Positions 1 to 9,906 of a DNA stretch of 39,321 nucleotides are shown piece by piece. The stretch comes from Candidatus Calescibacterium sp. (lineage in GTDB: Bacteria; DRYD01): positions 1 to 39,321 of the forward strand of contig JANXBF010000011.1 in assembly GCA_025057615.1 (NCBI GenBank). The letters are read 5' to 3'. Position numbers and translations under genes: made by a program. Every line of letters starts with the position of its first letter. Within the stretch, counting starts at the first letter, position 1. Under the pieces are notes generated by a model. It saw only the letters and a program-made list of their open reading frames with translations, was not told the DNA's origin and searched no databases.

Positions 1-2
1 AA

Positions 3-1364
3 TATTTTTAGATTTTTCTTTACTATTATAGTAGTTTTTAATATACGACAGTTTTTTAAACAAATCTTGGTAGTAATCAAATTTGGCTTTCAAATTTTCA
101 TCAAAAACTATAGAAGACTTCTTGGGAATAGTAAATAGCTTTATCAATGAAAAAATGTCAGATGGACGATTATTGAACGGTGTGGCTGACAAAAGAATAA
201 CAACTTTACCTCTACAAATTTCCCGCAAATAATGGTAGCTTTCCGTATCTTCATTTCTAAACCTATGAGCCTCATCAACAATGATAATCCCAATATCAGG
301 GTTATTTTTAACAAATTCCAGAGCTTCTGGTAACTTACCCAAGCTTCTAACTTCCCAATCCCAAATCTCAAAATCAGACAGATATTTCCTCCATCCAGAA
401 GTTTTATTTTCATCCCCCATAAGATGAGGTGGACAGATAACCATCCCCCGCTTACCCAGCAACTTGGCAACCATACAAGCAACAACAGTCTTTCCCAACC
501 CCACAACATCAGCAATCAAAACCCCATTATGTAAATGACAATTCACCACAGCCTGCTTAACAGCATCCAATTGATAATCATACACCTTATAACCCTTTCT
601 TTCTAATAAATAAATAATATCTCTACCTAATTCAATACTTTCAAAAGAATCTACATAACTTTTCAAAACATAAGCATAAGCTTCAAAGGGAGAAATCTTC
701 CTAAAAAATGTCTCATTTTCTATGACTTTTACTATCTTGTTTACATCCTCTGGACCAATTTCCACAGAATCCCTCCACAATCTGTCAAAATACTCTTCAG
801 CTTCGGAAAAACCATAATCCTTAACCTCTACATTGAACTCATCCTGTGACTCTAAACCAGCCCTTGTTAAATTACTACTACCAGTAATAAATAAATTAGG
901 AATAACCTTAGAAATCGAGTCGTCCATCTTGAATAAGTATAACTTTGCATGATTTGGATTCTTAGTCTTCCTTATAACTATCTTTCTTTCTTTTAACAAA
1001 TTGACAAAAAAATCAATCTGATCATATAAATCTTTTCTGTCCATATCTTTATGGGTAAAAGCAATTCTTAATGAATTAAATAAATCCTCTTTGATTTTAT
1101 CAATTGAAAGTCTATGAGTTGAATCTTGCTTCTTGGAAATTTCATATATTCCATGTATTCCTCTATCAATGCTTAGACCAACAAGAATTTGTATATGTTC
1201 TTCCTGAAGTTTATCACTAATCTGAAAAAGTGAACGATATAACTCAGAGATACCTGAAAAATAGAAAAAACCTACGAGGAACTTCATCTTCTTACTGTTA
1301 GATACCAAGATTTCTATTCTCTCTTTCATTGAAACTTTTCCACTATTGGTAATAAAATTACCCA
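3..1364 (-). CDS. SNF2-family helicase with N-terminal PLD-like (HKD) domain, C-terminal part beyond the window edge
   Basis: Manual translation from ATG at 1364 (RBS GGGAGGAAA) gives MGNFITNSGKVSMKERIEIL..., HAKLYLFKMDD...NLFITGSSNLTRAG (PLD/HKD-like), ADVVGLGKTVVA (Walker A), IIIVDEAHRFRN (motif II), LSATPFNNRPSDI (motif III); open to the left edge, so absent from the ORF track. Confidence 0.85.
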
Positions 1365-1433
1365 TATATTTCCTCCCTTAACACCATACTACCCAATTGT
1401 ATAACAACTTCAAATATTATATTAACATTAAAT

Positions 1434-1481
1434 AAATTATTATTTTCTAAAACCTTTCCAACCTTCAGAAAATAATAATTT
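1434..1481. repeat. Perfect 15-bp AT-rich inverted repeat in the divergent intergenic region
   Basis: AAATTATTATTTTCT (1434-1448), 18-nt spacer, AGAAAATAATAATTT (1467-1481). Confidence 0.8.
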
Positions 1482-1605
1482 TGATAAAATTATTCTAATT
1501 ATGAGGAGGATTTTTATAATTGACACATAAAATACTAATTAAAGTTTGGCAAAGCTAACCTTATTTAACATTTAATATCAATTTATTAAAGGAGGTACGA
1601 AAAAT

Positions 1606-2181
1606 ATGATACAAGGATACGACTATGGGAAAGTGGAAACCGCACCATACACACTAGAAGACCTGGAACTTCTAAAGAAAACTCTACTATTCACTGAAGA
1701 AGATGTCAAATATCTAAAAATTGCAGGAGAGGTCCTAAAAGATCAAATAGAAGATATACTAAACCTCTGGTATAACTACGTTGGCTCAAATCCACACCTT
1801 CTACACTACTTCACTGATAAAAATACTGGTCAACCAATAGGAGAATACTTAGAAAAAGTTAGAAAAAGGTTTGGACAATGGATAATAGATTTAACAAATG
1901 CAGAATACGATCAAAACTGGCTTAACTATCAATACGAAATAGCCATACGACACCACAAAAAAAAGAAGAATCATACAGACAATGTTAACTCAGTAGAACA
2001 CATACCTCTAAGATATATGATAGCTTTCATATTCCCTATAACGTTCACTATAAAACAATTCCTAGCTAAAAAATCACATACTTATGAAGAAATAGAGAAA
2101 ATGTACAATGCTTGGTTTAAAGCAATAGTCCTAACAATCACATTGTGGAGCTACCCATATACCAATAAAGATGAATGGTAA
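1606..2181 (+). CDS. Protoglobin (single-domain globin sensor/gas-binding protein)
   Basis: 191 aa; RBS AAAGGAGG; RKRFGQWIIDLTNAEYDQNWLNYQYEIAIRHHKKKKN...VEHIPLRYMIAFIFPI matches protoglobin family, with candidate proximal His in EIAIRHH. Confidence 0.85.
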   Translation: MIQGYDYGKVETAPYTLEDLELLKKTLLFTEEDVKYLKIAGEVLKDQIEDILNLWYNYVGSNPHLLHYFTDKNTGQPIGEYLEKVRKRFGQWIIDLTNAEYDQNWLNYQYEIAIRHHKKKKNHTDNVNSVEHIPLRYMIAFIFPITFTIKQFLAKKSHTYEEIEKMYNAWFKAIVLTITLWSYPYTNKDEW

Positions 2182-2261
2182 GATAAAAAATCCAGAAATA
2201 AAAAACCAAAAATATAGTTAAGAATTATTTTAAAATTTATTAAAAATTCCATAAAAATAAA

Positions 2262-2288
2262 AACAGAGGGGAATAAAACCCCTCTGTT
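2262..2288. terminator. Bidirectional intrinsic terminator between convergent protoglobin and dnaK
   Basis: AACAGAGGGG-AATAAAA-CCCCTCTGTT, perfect 10-bp stem with 7-nt loop, A-rich 5' flank. Confidence 0.85.
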
Positions 2289-2317
2289 CAAAGTAGGTTT
2301 TATCACAAACCTTACAA

Positions 2318-4120
2318 TTAATCCTCTATTTTATAGTTTTGCTGTTGATTTTCTGTTGAAGTTGTCTGTCCTGTAGAAGCTGAGGCACCTGCAGGAGCGT
2401 AAGCAGCCTGTGTAAACTTAGATAGAGCCATTTGCAACTTATCATACTGTCTATTTATTGCTATTACATCTTCAGCATTCATAACTTTCTTTGATTCTTC
2501 AATTTCTTTTTCAAGCTCGGATTTCAAGTTAGCATCAGCGTTTGGATACTCTCTCAAAGATTTTTCAGAAAGATAAATAATATGATCCAATCTATTTCTT
2601 GCTTCCACTAATTCTTTATATTTTCTATCTTGTTCAGCATATTGCTGAGCATCTCTGATCATTCTATCTATGTCTTCTTTTGAAAGCTTAGTAGCACCAG
2701 TAATAGTTATTTTTTGTGATTTTCCAGTTGCTTTATCCTTTGCAGTAACATTTAAAATACCATTTGCATCTATTTCAAAAGTAACTTCTATTTGAGGAAC
2801 ACCTCTTGGAGCAGGTGGAATATCAGATAAAATAAATCTACCCAAGGATATATTATCGCGAGCCATGGTTCTTTCTCCTTGGAGAACATGTACCTCAACA
2901 GTTGTTTGAAAATCTGCTGGAGTAGTGAATATCTCTGATTTTTGGGTCGGTATCGGAGTGTTCCTTGGTATCAACGGATGCATCATTCCACCCATTACCT
3001 CTACACCCAAAGATAAAGGAGTTATGTCAACTAAAACTATATCTTTTGTTTCCCCTTTGATTATTGAAGCCTGTATGGCAGCACCAATTGCAACAGCTTC
3101 ATCTGGGTTTATATCTTTTGCAGGTTCTTTACCAAAAAATCTTCTGACAAACTCTTGAACCATCGGCATACGAGTTGAACCACCAACAAGAAGCACCCTG
3201 TCTATTTTATCAGGGGTCATTTTCAAATCATCCAAAACTCTTCTACATGGATCTTCCAATCTCTTCATTAGATCTTTTGACATTTCTTCAAATCTTGATC
3301 TGGTTAATTTCAATTGAATATGTTTTGGACCTTTTTCATCAGCATAAATATATGGTAAATTGATTTCGGTTTCAAGTTTAATAGACAGCTCTTTTTTTGC
3401 ATTTTCTGCAGCTTCCCTAATTCTTTGCATTGAGGATTTTTCATTGCGTAAATCTATTCCATGCTCTTTTTTGAACTCCTCTAAAATCCATTCTATTATT
3501 TTGTGGTCCCAATCATCTCCACCCAGGTGATTGTCTCCAGAAGTGGCTTTTACTTGGAATACTCCCTGTCCAATTTCCAGAACTGATACGTCAAATGTTC
3601 CACCACCTAAGTCAAACACTAAGACAGTCAAAATTTGATCTTGCTTATCCAGTCCATAGGCTAAAGCTGCTGCAGTTGGCTCATTAATTATTCTCAGCAC
3701 ATTCAAGCCTGCTATAACACCAGCATTTTTAGTAGCCTCTCTCTGAGGATTATTAAAATAAGCTGGAACTGTGATAACTGCATCCTGTATTGGTTCACCT
3801 AAGTAAGCTTCTGCATCTCTCTTCAATTTTTGCAATATAAAAGCAGAGATCTGCTCAGGAGTATATTCCTTTGACTCTATTTTCACTTTATGATCTGAAC
3901 CCATCTTTCTCTTTATGGATATAACCGTATTTTCTGGATTAAGTATTGCCTGCCTTTTTGCATGTTCTCCTACTATTATTTCGTTTCCTTTGAAAGCAAC
4001 AACCGATGGAGTCAATCTGGATCCCTCTGCATTTGGTATAACCACCACATTTCCAGAACTATCTTTGTAAGATATTACTGAGTTGGTAGTTCCCAAATCT
4101 ATACCTACTGCTTTTGGCAT
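2318..4120 (-). CDS. dnaK: Molecular chaperone DnaK (Hsp70)
   Basis: [20 protein letters not shown]..., [42 protein letters not shown]. Confidence 0.98.
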   Translation of the reverse strand: MPKAVGIDLGTTNSVISYKDSSGNVVVIPNAEGSRLTPSVVAFKGNEIIVGEHAKRQAILNPENTVISIKRKMGSDHKVKIESKEYTPEQISAFILQKLKRDAEAYLGEPIQDAVITVPAYFNNPQREATKNAGVIAGLNVLRIINEPTAAALAYGLDKQDQILTVLVFDLGGGTFDVSVLEIGQGVFQVKATSGDNHLGGDDWDHKIIEWILEEFKKEHGIDLRNEKSSMQRIREAAENAKKELSIKLETEINLPYIYADEKGPKHIQLKLTRSRFEEMSKDLMKRLEDPCRRVLDDLKMTPDKIDRVLLVGGSTRMPMVQEFVRRFFGKEPAKDINPDEAVAIGAAIQASIIKGETKDIVLVDITPLSLGVEVMGGMMHPLIPRNTPIPTQKSEIFTTPADFQTTVEVHVLQGERTMARDNISLGRFILSDIPPAPRGVPQIEVTFEIDANGILNVTAKDKATGKSQKITITGATKLSKEDIDRMIRDAQQYAEQDRKYKELVEARNRLDHIIYLSEKSLREYPNADANLKSELEKEIEESKKVMNAEDVIAINRQYDKLQMALSKFTQAAYAPAGASASTGQTTSTENQQQNYKIED

Positions 4121-4250
4121 ATTTTCATCACCTCCAATTTTTATTTATACAATTTTTAAAAAAATCCTTCTTTTATTTATAAATTTTTTCTTTAAAACTA
4201 TTTATAAAAAAAATTAACAACTTGATTTTAACTTTTTTATAATTTTATTT

Positions 4251-6098
4251 TTATGTTTTTTTTCTAAAAACTAGTAATAAATATTTCACATCTTGTTTGA
4301 CAATGAAATAAAAATAACCGTCCCTATATCTAATATCAACACCTTTTTTACTACAATATCTCTCATTTATATAAAAATCTTTTAATTCATCATTTTTTAT
4401 CCTCAAAGTTATTCCCTTCAAAGATACGGGATTAAAAAGTTTTATAATAAACCTTTCACTCAAGTTTTTCAAATCATATTTTGTTTGTAAAAATCTGAGG
4501 AAAAACTCAGTATACTCCTTCATTGTCTGAGTTTGAAGAACAGATCTGGAGATTAAATTATCCATATAGTCAATAAAATAATAATACTCCTTAGGATAAA
4601 CAAGAACATCATAAGGATGGGTATAGTACAGTCTGACAGTATCATTTTGTATCACATAATCAACAAGATACTTTAGAAAATTTTTTACCTCCAAATCAGG
4701 TATTCCCTTTTTTCCCATCTCACCAAGGGAAACTATGGTCTTATACGGCATAACTGGAAAAGCTAATACCTTATTAGAAACCATTACATTTTCATAAAAC
4801 GTCAGATTTGGTTGACTACCTAAGTCTCCAACATAATAGTAACAAATCATATCAAACTCCTCCAATATCCTCGTATTAACAGGCTGAGGGTAAACTCCAT
4901 TAGGAGCAGAATATTCTACAATATTATAACCAACTATATCTTTCAAACATTTATTATTCTTTTTTATATACTCCTTTATGAAATTTTTTAAATCAATTTT
5001 ATCAGATTCGTATAGTATAGTATTTGAAAAGTAATTGTGTGCCCATCCACCATGAGAACCTATCTCTCCATATCTAGATAATATTTTAACATACTTTCTA
5101 CCCTTTCCGCAGGCATCAAAACCTAACTTATCACCTTCCTTATCTCTATAATCACCAGCAGTTATATGAAATGAAGATTTCATTTTATCCCTAAAATAAT
5201 TATTGTTATACATGAATTCTATTGCTTTCCAATCCGAATTTGCATCAACATGATAGTTAAGTATGATAGTAGGAACACCATTATAAAGATTCAAAATATG
5301 GTTTACTTTACAAACCCTATATAAAAAAGTTTTTAAATTAATCCTTAAAATTAAATCATCAGAATTTGCTTTTAGATAACCCAATGGAGTGTTAACATAA
5401 TAAATAGTACCATTATAATATTTCTTTAGAACAATAAAAGGTAAACCATGAATTTTTGTCCTAGACAATTCTCTGTAATTATTATCCTTTATTTCAACAT
5501 TAGAAACATAATATTTTTTTATGGGGTACTTATATCCTACTATAACACCATTGTTCAGTCTACACTCAGGGAAACCTAAAAATTTAGGATCCAAAATTTC
5601 CACTTGATCCAAAAGATATGCTTTACTACCATACTTTTCATATGTTGCATAATTTAAACCAAGAATGTCACTAAATAAAGAGAAATTTAAATACTTTCCA
5701 TCTCTACTTTTTATTCCTACATCATAAGATATGAAAATATTTACTCCCCTTTTTAATAATTTTTGAATAATGAAATAAAAATCGTAAGGAATATATTGAT
5801 TAACCTTATCAGGTAAAATTATTCCTTCTAGATTTTTATCGTCAAAAATAATAGACTGATTATTCAAAATATCATAAATACTTACTGTTTTAAAATTCAC
5901 CCCTTCCTCCCTAAGAGATTGCTCAAAAGCTAAAAGAGAATACCCATAATTTTTATAAAGATCAGGATTATATAAGATCACAATAGGATAATAACAATTA
6001 GAAGAAAAAGAAGCTAACATCAACCATAAAAGAAAATATATACTAAGGCATAATAATAGAACCACCTTCTGAATATACATAACCATAAACCTTAACAT
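4251..6098 (-). CDS. Membrane-anchored polysaccharide deacetylase-like protein (NodB-like fold)
   Basis: N-terminal hydrophobic anchor, NYHVDANSDW, GEIGSHGGWAHNYF, YYTHPYDVLVYP resemble polysaccharide deacetylase metal-site motifs; start may be 6080/6086 within the upstream gene. Confidence 0.6.
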   Translation of the reverse strand: MLRFMVMYIQKVVLLLCLSIYFLLWLMLASFSSNCYYPIVILYNPDLYKNYGYSLLAFEQSLREEGVNFKTVSIYDILNNQSIIFDDKNLEGIILPDKVNQYIPYDFYFIIQKLLKRGVNIFISYDVGIKSRDGKYLNFSLFSDILGLNYATYEKYGSKAYLLDQVEILDPKFLGFPECRLNNGVIVGYKYPIKKYYVSNVEIKDNNYRELSRTKIHGLPFIVLKKYYNGTIYYVNTPLGYLKANSDDLILRINLKTFLYRVCKVNHILNLYNGVPTIILNYHVDANSDWKAIEFMYNNNYFRDKMKSSFHITAGDYRDKEGDKLGFDACGKGRKYVKILSRYGEIGSHGGWAHNYFSNTILYESDKIDLKNFIKEYIKKNNKCLKDIVGYNIVEYSAPNGVYPQPVNTRILEEFDMICYYYVGDLGSQPNLTFYENVMVSNKVLAFPVMPYKTIVSLGEMGKKGIPDLEVKNFLKYLVDYVIQNDTVRLYYTHPYDVLVYPKEYYYFIDYMDNLISRSVLQTQTMKEYTEFFLRFLQTKYDLKNLSERFIIKLFNPVSLKGITLRIKNDELKDFYINERYCSKKGVDIRYRDGYFYFIVKQDVKYLLLVFRKKT

Positions 6099-7056
6099 TA
6101 CCAGATATTATTATTTTTTTCTTTGCTATTACAGATTTAGTTTTTCCAATATTACCTACCAAAACACCATCTGAAAGACTGATAGTTCCCTGGCAAAAAA
6201 GATTATTCAATACCCAAACATTTCCTCTTAAATATAAATCTCTGTCAGACACTATACTACCATCTATTATTACATACTTCTCTTTTGAATCAATGATGAA
6301 ATTCCCTTCCAATTTGATATTACCAGATATAACTATTTTTTTATCTTCATCTGCAATCTCATATTCTCTTTCAATGTCAGAATCATATTTAGAAATTATT
6401 TTAGGTGAGAACATCCTTTTAAAATAAACTTTTGAAAAAATGAATATCTTCTGAGAAGCAAAAATCATACCCTGAACATCTGTCTCAGAATTAATATAAA
6501 TTTCTCCATCAACATGTAGAAAATTCAAAACCTTAACATTAGAATTTATATACAGATTACCAATAACTATTAGACTGTTAAAAAAACAACTACTATTTAT
6601 ATAGAGATCACCAAATACAACGAGTTCCTTGGAAAAAAAGTGATCACTTTTTAATTCCAAACTTCCAACATTTATCGTCACAAAATCAATTTTATTACTG
6701 CATAAACTACAACTACTTAAGTTTTTCGTAATTAGAAATTTATCTTTGCCTTTATCAAAACAGAACTCCATTTCCAAAACTAAATCCTTCTCAATCTTTT
6801 TTAAATCTTCAAAAGAATGAATACTTTTTAAATTACTTGAAAGTGTACAAAATAACAATTTAAGATAGCTAGATCCCCAAAAAGCAGGATCCCTCGAATA
6901 TAAAAGATCTATATCCAAATTCTTTTCCTTTTTTCTTATCAACTCATAAACAGGTAAAATAAAAGGAATCAATAACAGAATTACAAATAACAGAATTAAA
7001 GTAACCATATCAACCTTTAAAACAGTATCCAAAATATTAAGAATTTTTTCCAGCAT
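6043..7056 (-). CDS. Bactofilin/polymer-forming-like beta-helical membrane protein
   Basis: N-terminal TM segment followed by repeated short beta motifs (VFGDLYINSS, VIGNLYINSN, VDGEIYINSE, ISGNIKLEGN, ISGNVKVYGYV). Confidence 0.55.
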   Translation of the reverse strand: MLEKILNILDTVLKVDMVTLILLFVILLLIPFILPVYELIRKKEKNLDIDLLYSRDPAFWGSSYLKLLFCTLSSNLKSIHSFEDLKKIEKDLVLEMEFCFDKGKDKFLITKNLSSCSLCSNKIDFVTINVGSLELKSDHFFSKELVVFGDLYINSSCFFNSLIVIGNLYINSNVKVLNFLHVDGEIYINSETDVQGMIFASQKIFIFSKVYFKRMFSPKIISKYDSDIEREYEIADEDKKIVISGNIKLEGNFIIDSKEKYVIIDGSIVSDRDLYLRGNVWVLNNLFCQGTISLSDGVLVGNIGKTKSVIAKKKIIISGNVKVYGYVYSEGGSIIMP

Positions 7057-7062
7057 AATTAA

Positions 7063-8331
7063 CTATTTTCTAAACCTCTCTGTTTTGTGCCAACTTATTT
7101 TTCTCTTATAGATCAAATCAAATAAAGCATCAATAAAACCTAAGGAAGAATAGAAAAGATTAAAAACGAAAGCAAAAAAGAAAAGAGGAAGTATCCTAAT
7201 ACTATAAACTCTCATATCCAAAAAAGCAGCAGCTGCAATCTGAAAAAAAGGAGCAAAATTACCATATGAATTATAAGCAAAAACAGATAAAAGAAACAAA
7301 TAACTGGCAAATAAAACCATATCTCCCACAAAAAATAGGAATAATGAGCCCAAAAAACCAAGGAAAATCAAAATTGGAATTGTATAAACACAAAGAAGTA
7401 AAATACCATCAATTTTTTGCCAAATATTCAATTTTTTGGAACTTAAAACCTGCCAAAAATACCTAAAGAGAACCTGATTGTGTCCCCTTGACCATCTTCT
7501 TATCTGCTTTGCTCTTACATACCAATCCTCTGGAGATTCCTCGTAACACTCCAACCTATTTGCATATGCAACTTTATAACCATTCAAATATATTTTAAAA
7601 GTTAATTCGGTATCCTCTGCTAAAATATTAGGATCAAACTTACCTAAACTTATAAACAAATCTTTCCTAAACGCACCAACTGTTCCACCATACTGAGGTA
7701 TTAGATTTAGGTTATACCTAGCTTGCTGATCAACCTGATAACCACCCGACCTTTCCAAATCAAGTATCATGGTTAATAAATTTGTTCCATAATTTATAGG
7801 GACTACCCTACCCATCACTGCACCAACCTCGGGATCTATGAAAAATTTGACCATATCCTTAATCTGACCCCTGGGAACAATATAATCAGCATCATAAACA
7901 ATAATTATTTGACCTTTTGCAAAATCAACAGCCTCATTAAGAGCATTCTGTTTCCCTCTACTACCCTCATATCTGTGTAAAGGCTTAATAAAGCTATACC
8001 TAGCAGCATAATCATCCAATATGGCTTTAGTATTATCTGTAGAATGATCATTTATTGGTATTATCTCCATTTTATCTTTAGGATAATCCGAATTTATTAA
8101 AGATTTCATTATGCCATCAATGACCTTTTCTTCATTATGCATAGGAATCAAAACACTAACCATCGGTAAATCATTATCTATAATATCATGATAATACAGC
8201 TTCTGACTCCCAAACATCCTATTCAAAGTAAAAAAAATATGCCTAAAAGAATATAACGTCAAAACAATCATCAAAAATAACAGATATATCTTTACTATGT
8301 TCTTAACTAATTCAACTAAGTAAATTTCCAT
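7063..8331 (-). CDS. Family 2 processive glycosyltransferase, membrane embedded
   Basis: MVSVLIPMHNEEKVIDGIMKSL, IIVYDADYIVP, LAEDTELTFKIYL, QIRRWSRGHNQ (QxxRW-type motif), C-terminal TM helices. Confidence 0.9.
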   Translation of the reverse strand: MEIYLVELVKNIVKIYLLFLMIVLTLYSFRHIFFTLNRMFGSQKLYYHDIIDNDLPMVSVLIPMHNEEKVIDGIMKSLINSDYPKDKMEIIPINDHSTDNTKAILDDYAARYSFIKPLHRYEGSRGKQNALNEAVDFAKGQIIIVYDADYIVPRGQIKDMVKFFIDPEVGAVMGRVVPINYGTNLLTMILDLERSGGYQVDQQARYNLNLIPQYGGTVGAFRKDLFISLGKFDPNILAEDTELTFKIYLNGYKVAYANRLECYEESPEDWYVRAKQIRRWSRGHNQVLFRYFWQVLSSKKLNIWQKIDGILLLCVYTIPILIFLGFLGSLFLFFVGDMVLFASYLFLLSVFAYNSYGNFAPFFQIAAAAFLDMRVYSIRILPLFFFAFVFNLFYSSLGFIDALFDLIYKRKISWHKTERFRK

Positions 8332-9134
8332 AAACCTATATCCTTATATATAAATTTCAAAATCAGAGATATGTACAAAGAATAGAAAGATATTACGTAT
8401 ATAAAATCAAGTAATGGACCAAAAGTAAAAAACAAATTCGCAAAATAAAGGTAAGAAAACTTATTAAGAATCAATAAAAAAACATAATATCTCAAATATC
8501 CAAATATCATAGAATAAATAATAATGAAAGCAGAAAAGAGAATATTAAACAATACTTGTCCAAAACTTATAGTAACTAAAGAAAACAAAAATGAATTAGC
8601 AAAAGCTATAAAAATATTAATACCAAAATGTAACAAAACATATAAAATAGAAAACTCTCTGACAGTATAAGGAAAATATTTATAGAAAAATAAAAAGTAA
8701 AACACAGAAAATAACAAAGGAATAGTAAAAAATACATACCATATAAAAAAAGGTAAAATCTTCCTTCTGTAAGAATAAAGTACTACACCCAGAACTCCAA
8801 AAAATACAAACACAAATATAAAATCATAAATATTAGGATACCTAGACTCAATAAATAAATAGTTAAAATTTATAGTATACCTTTCAAAAAAGTTGATTGA
8901 AAAATTTTCAATTTTGTAACTCTGAAAATAATTAGATAAAAATTTAATAAAAAAATCATTGAATTCTTGATAACTATAAACACCTAAATAAAAATTGAAA
9001 AACAAGAGAAACAAAAAACCCAAAATGAAAAAGAAAAAATTAAAAGAAATCCTACGAGCAAAACGATGGAAATGCACATACTTCGCGAGACTTTTCTTCA
9101 TCTTATCAAACTCGACATCAAAATCAGTACTCAT
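8316..9134 (-). CDS. Multi-spanning Phe/Tyr-rich membrane protein of unknown function
   Basis: 272 aa, many hydrophobic Phe-rich segments; 16-nt overlap with the GT2 gene and 11-nt overlap with the upstream gene. Confidence 0.75.
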   Translation of the reverse strand: MSTDFDVEFDKMKKSLAKYVHFHRFARRISFNFFFFILGFLFLLFFNFYLGVYSYQEFNDFFIKFLSNYFQSYKIENFSINFFERYTINFNYLFIESRYPNIYDFIFVFVFFGVLGVVLYSYRRKILPFFIWYVFFTIPLLFSVFYFLFFYKYFPYTVREFSILYVLLHFGINIFIAFANSFLFSLVTISFGQVLFNILFSAFIIIYSMIFGYLRYYVFLLILNKFSYLYFANLFFTFGPLLDFIYVISFYSLYISLILKFIYKDIGLWKFT

Positions 9135-9897
9135 AAAACAATCCTACCATAAAGCCAGGTTTTCTATAGGTATCCCTTAAATCCAAGTAATTATATTCTA
9201 TCATAAATCCCCTGTTACTTGATAACCACGTTCTATAACTTACTTGATAAAATTTAAAATCCTTATCAAAAATGAATGGTAAAGAATAAAAATTCGCTAA
9301 ATAAGATTGATTACCATAGCTATAATTTAAATATAGCCAAGATTTTTTCTCGGCACCCAAGCCCAAACTAAACAAATCACTTGAAGGATTAGTACCCCCA
9401 GGATTTATATTGCTATTGAGCCTCTTATAAGAAAAAACACCAGATCTAAAATAGTAATTTATTCCATACGAAAAAGTAAAATCCTCATAACCATTATGGT
9501 AACTTATATATGTAGTACCCAAACTAAATACCAGATTCTTTTCTTTACCTGTCTTATAATTAAACTCATTATCTAACCTGAACTTGGGCAAATAATCACT
9601 TTTTGTCCCAAAAGAAACAGCAGAATAAGTGTAAAGATCTTTAGTCCAATCCTTATACATACCCAAACTAAATAAAGAGGACTTTTTTTCTCTATATCTA
9701 TCATTGAAATAGTATTCAAAAAAATTAGTCTGATTATCATTTATCTTCTTAAAATATCTAATCCCATATGTTTTATAAGTACCATAATTGTCAATTGGAT
9801 CAAAATAATCGTAATAATAAAAACATTCAAATCTACTATAAGAAAAACAAAAAGAAGAAATGAAAATCACTAACAACAAAAAATGAGACAAATTCAT
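9124..9897 (-). CDS. Putative outer-membrane beta-barrel protein (YaiO-like)
   Basis: Signal peptide MNLSHFLLLVIFISSFCFS, alternating aromatic beta strands, terminal ...FMVGLFYEY. Confidence 0.6.
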   Translation of the reverse strand: MNLSHFLLLVIFISSFCFSYSRFECFYYYDYFDPIDNYGTYKTYGIRYFKKINDNQTNFFEYYFNDRYREKKSSLFSLGMYKDWTKDLYTYSAVSFGTKSDYLPKFRLDNEFNYKTGKEKNLVFSLGTTYISYHNGYEDFTFSYGINYYFRSGVFSYKRLNSNINPGGTNPSSDLFSLGLGAEKKSWLYLNYSYGNQSYLANFYSLPFIFDKDFKFYQVSYRTWLSSNRGFMIEYNYLDLRDTYRKPGFMVGLFYEY

Positions 9898-9906
9898 AAG
9901 TTATAA

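Noticed and set aside
144-515. 123-aa minus-strand ORF in the track
   Set aside because: Out-of-frame shadow of the SNF2 helicase coding frame, which carries the Walker A and DEAH motifs over the same bases.
1503-1558. Possible leader peptide (RBS-like GAGGAGG then TTG ACA CAT AAA ATA CTA ATT AAA GTT TGG CAA AGC TAA)
   Set aside because: Very short, TTG start, no attenuator-like structure before the protoglobin gene; probably chance.
2925-3363. Plus-strand ORFs inside dnaK and similar antisense ORFs elsewhere (e.g. 7266-7466, 10853-11047, 17353-17628, 26964-27395)
   Set aside because: Antisense to strongly supported genes, no RBS or recognisable domain.
4121-4250. CIRCE/HrcA operator or heat-shock element upstream of dnaK
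   Set aside because: No TTAGCACTC-N9-GAGTGCTAA-like inverted repeat; the region is only AT-rich.
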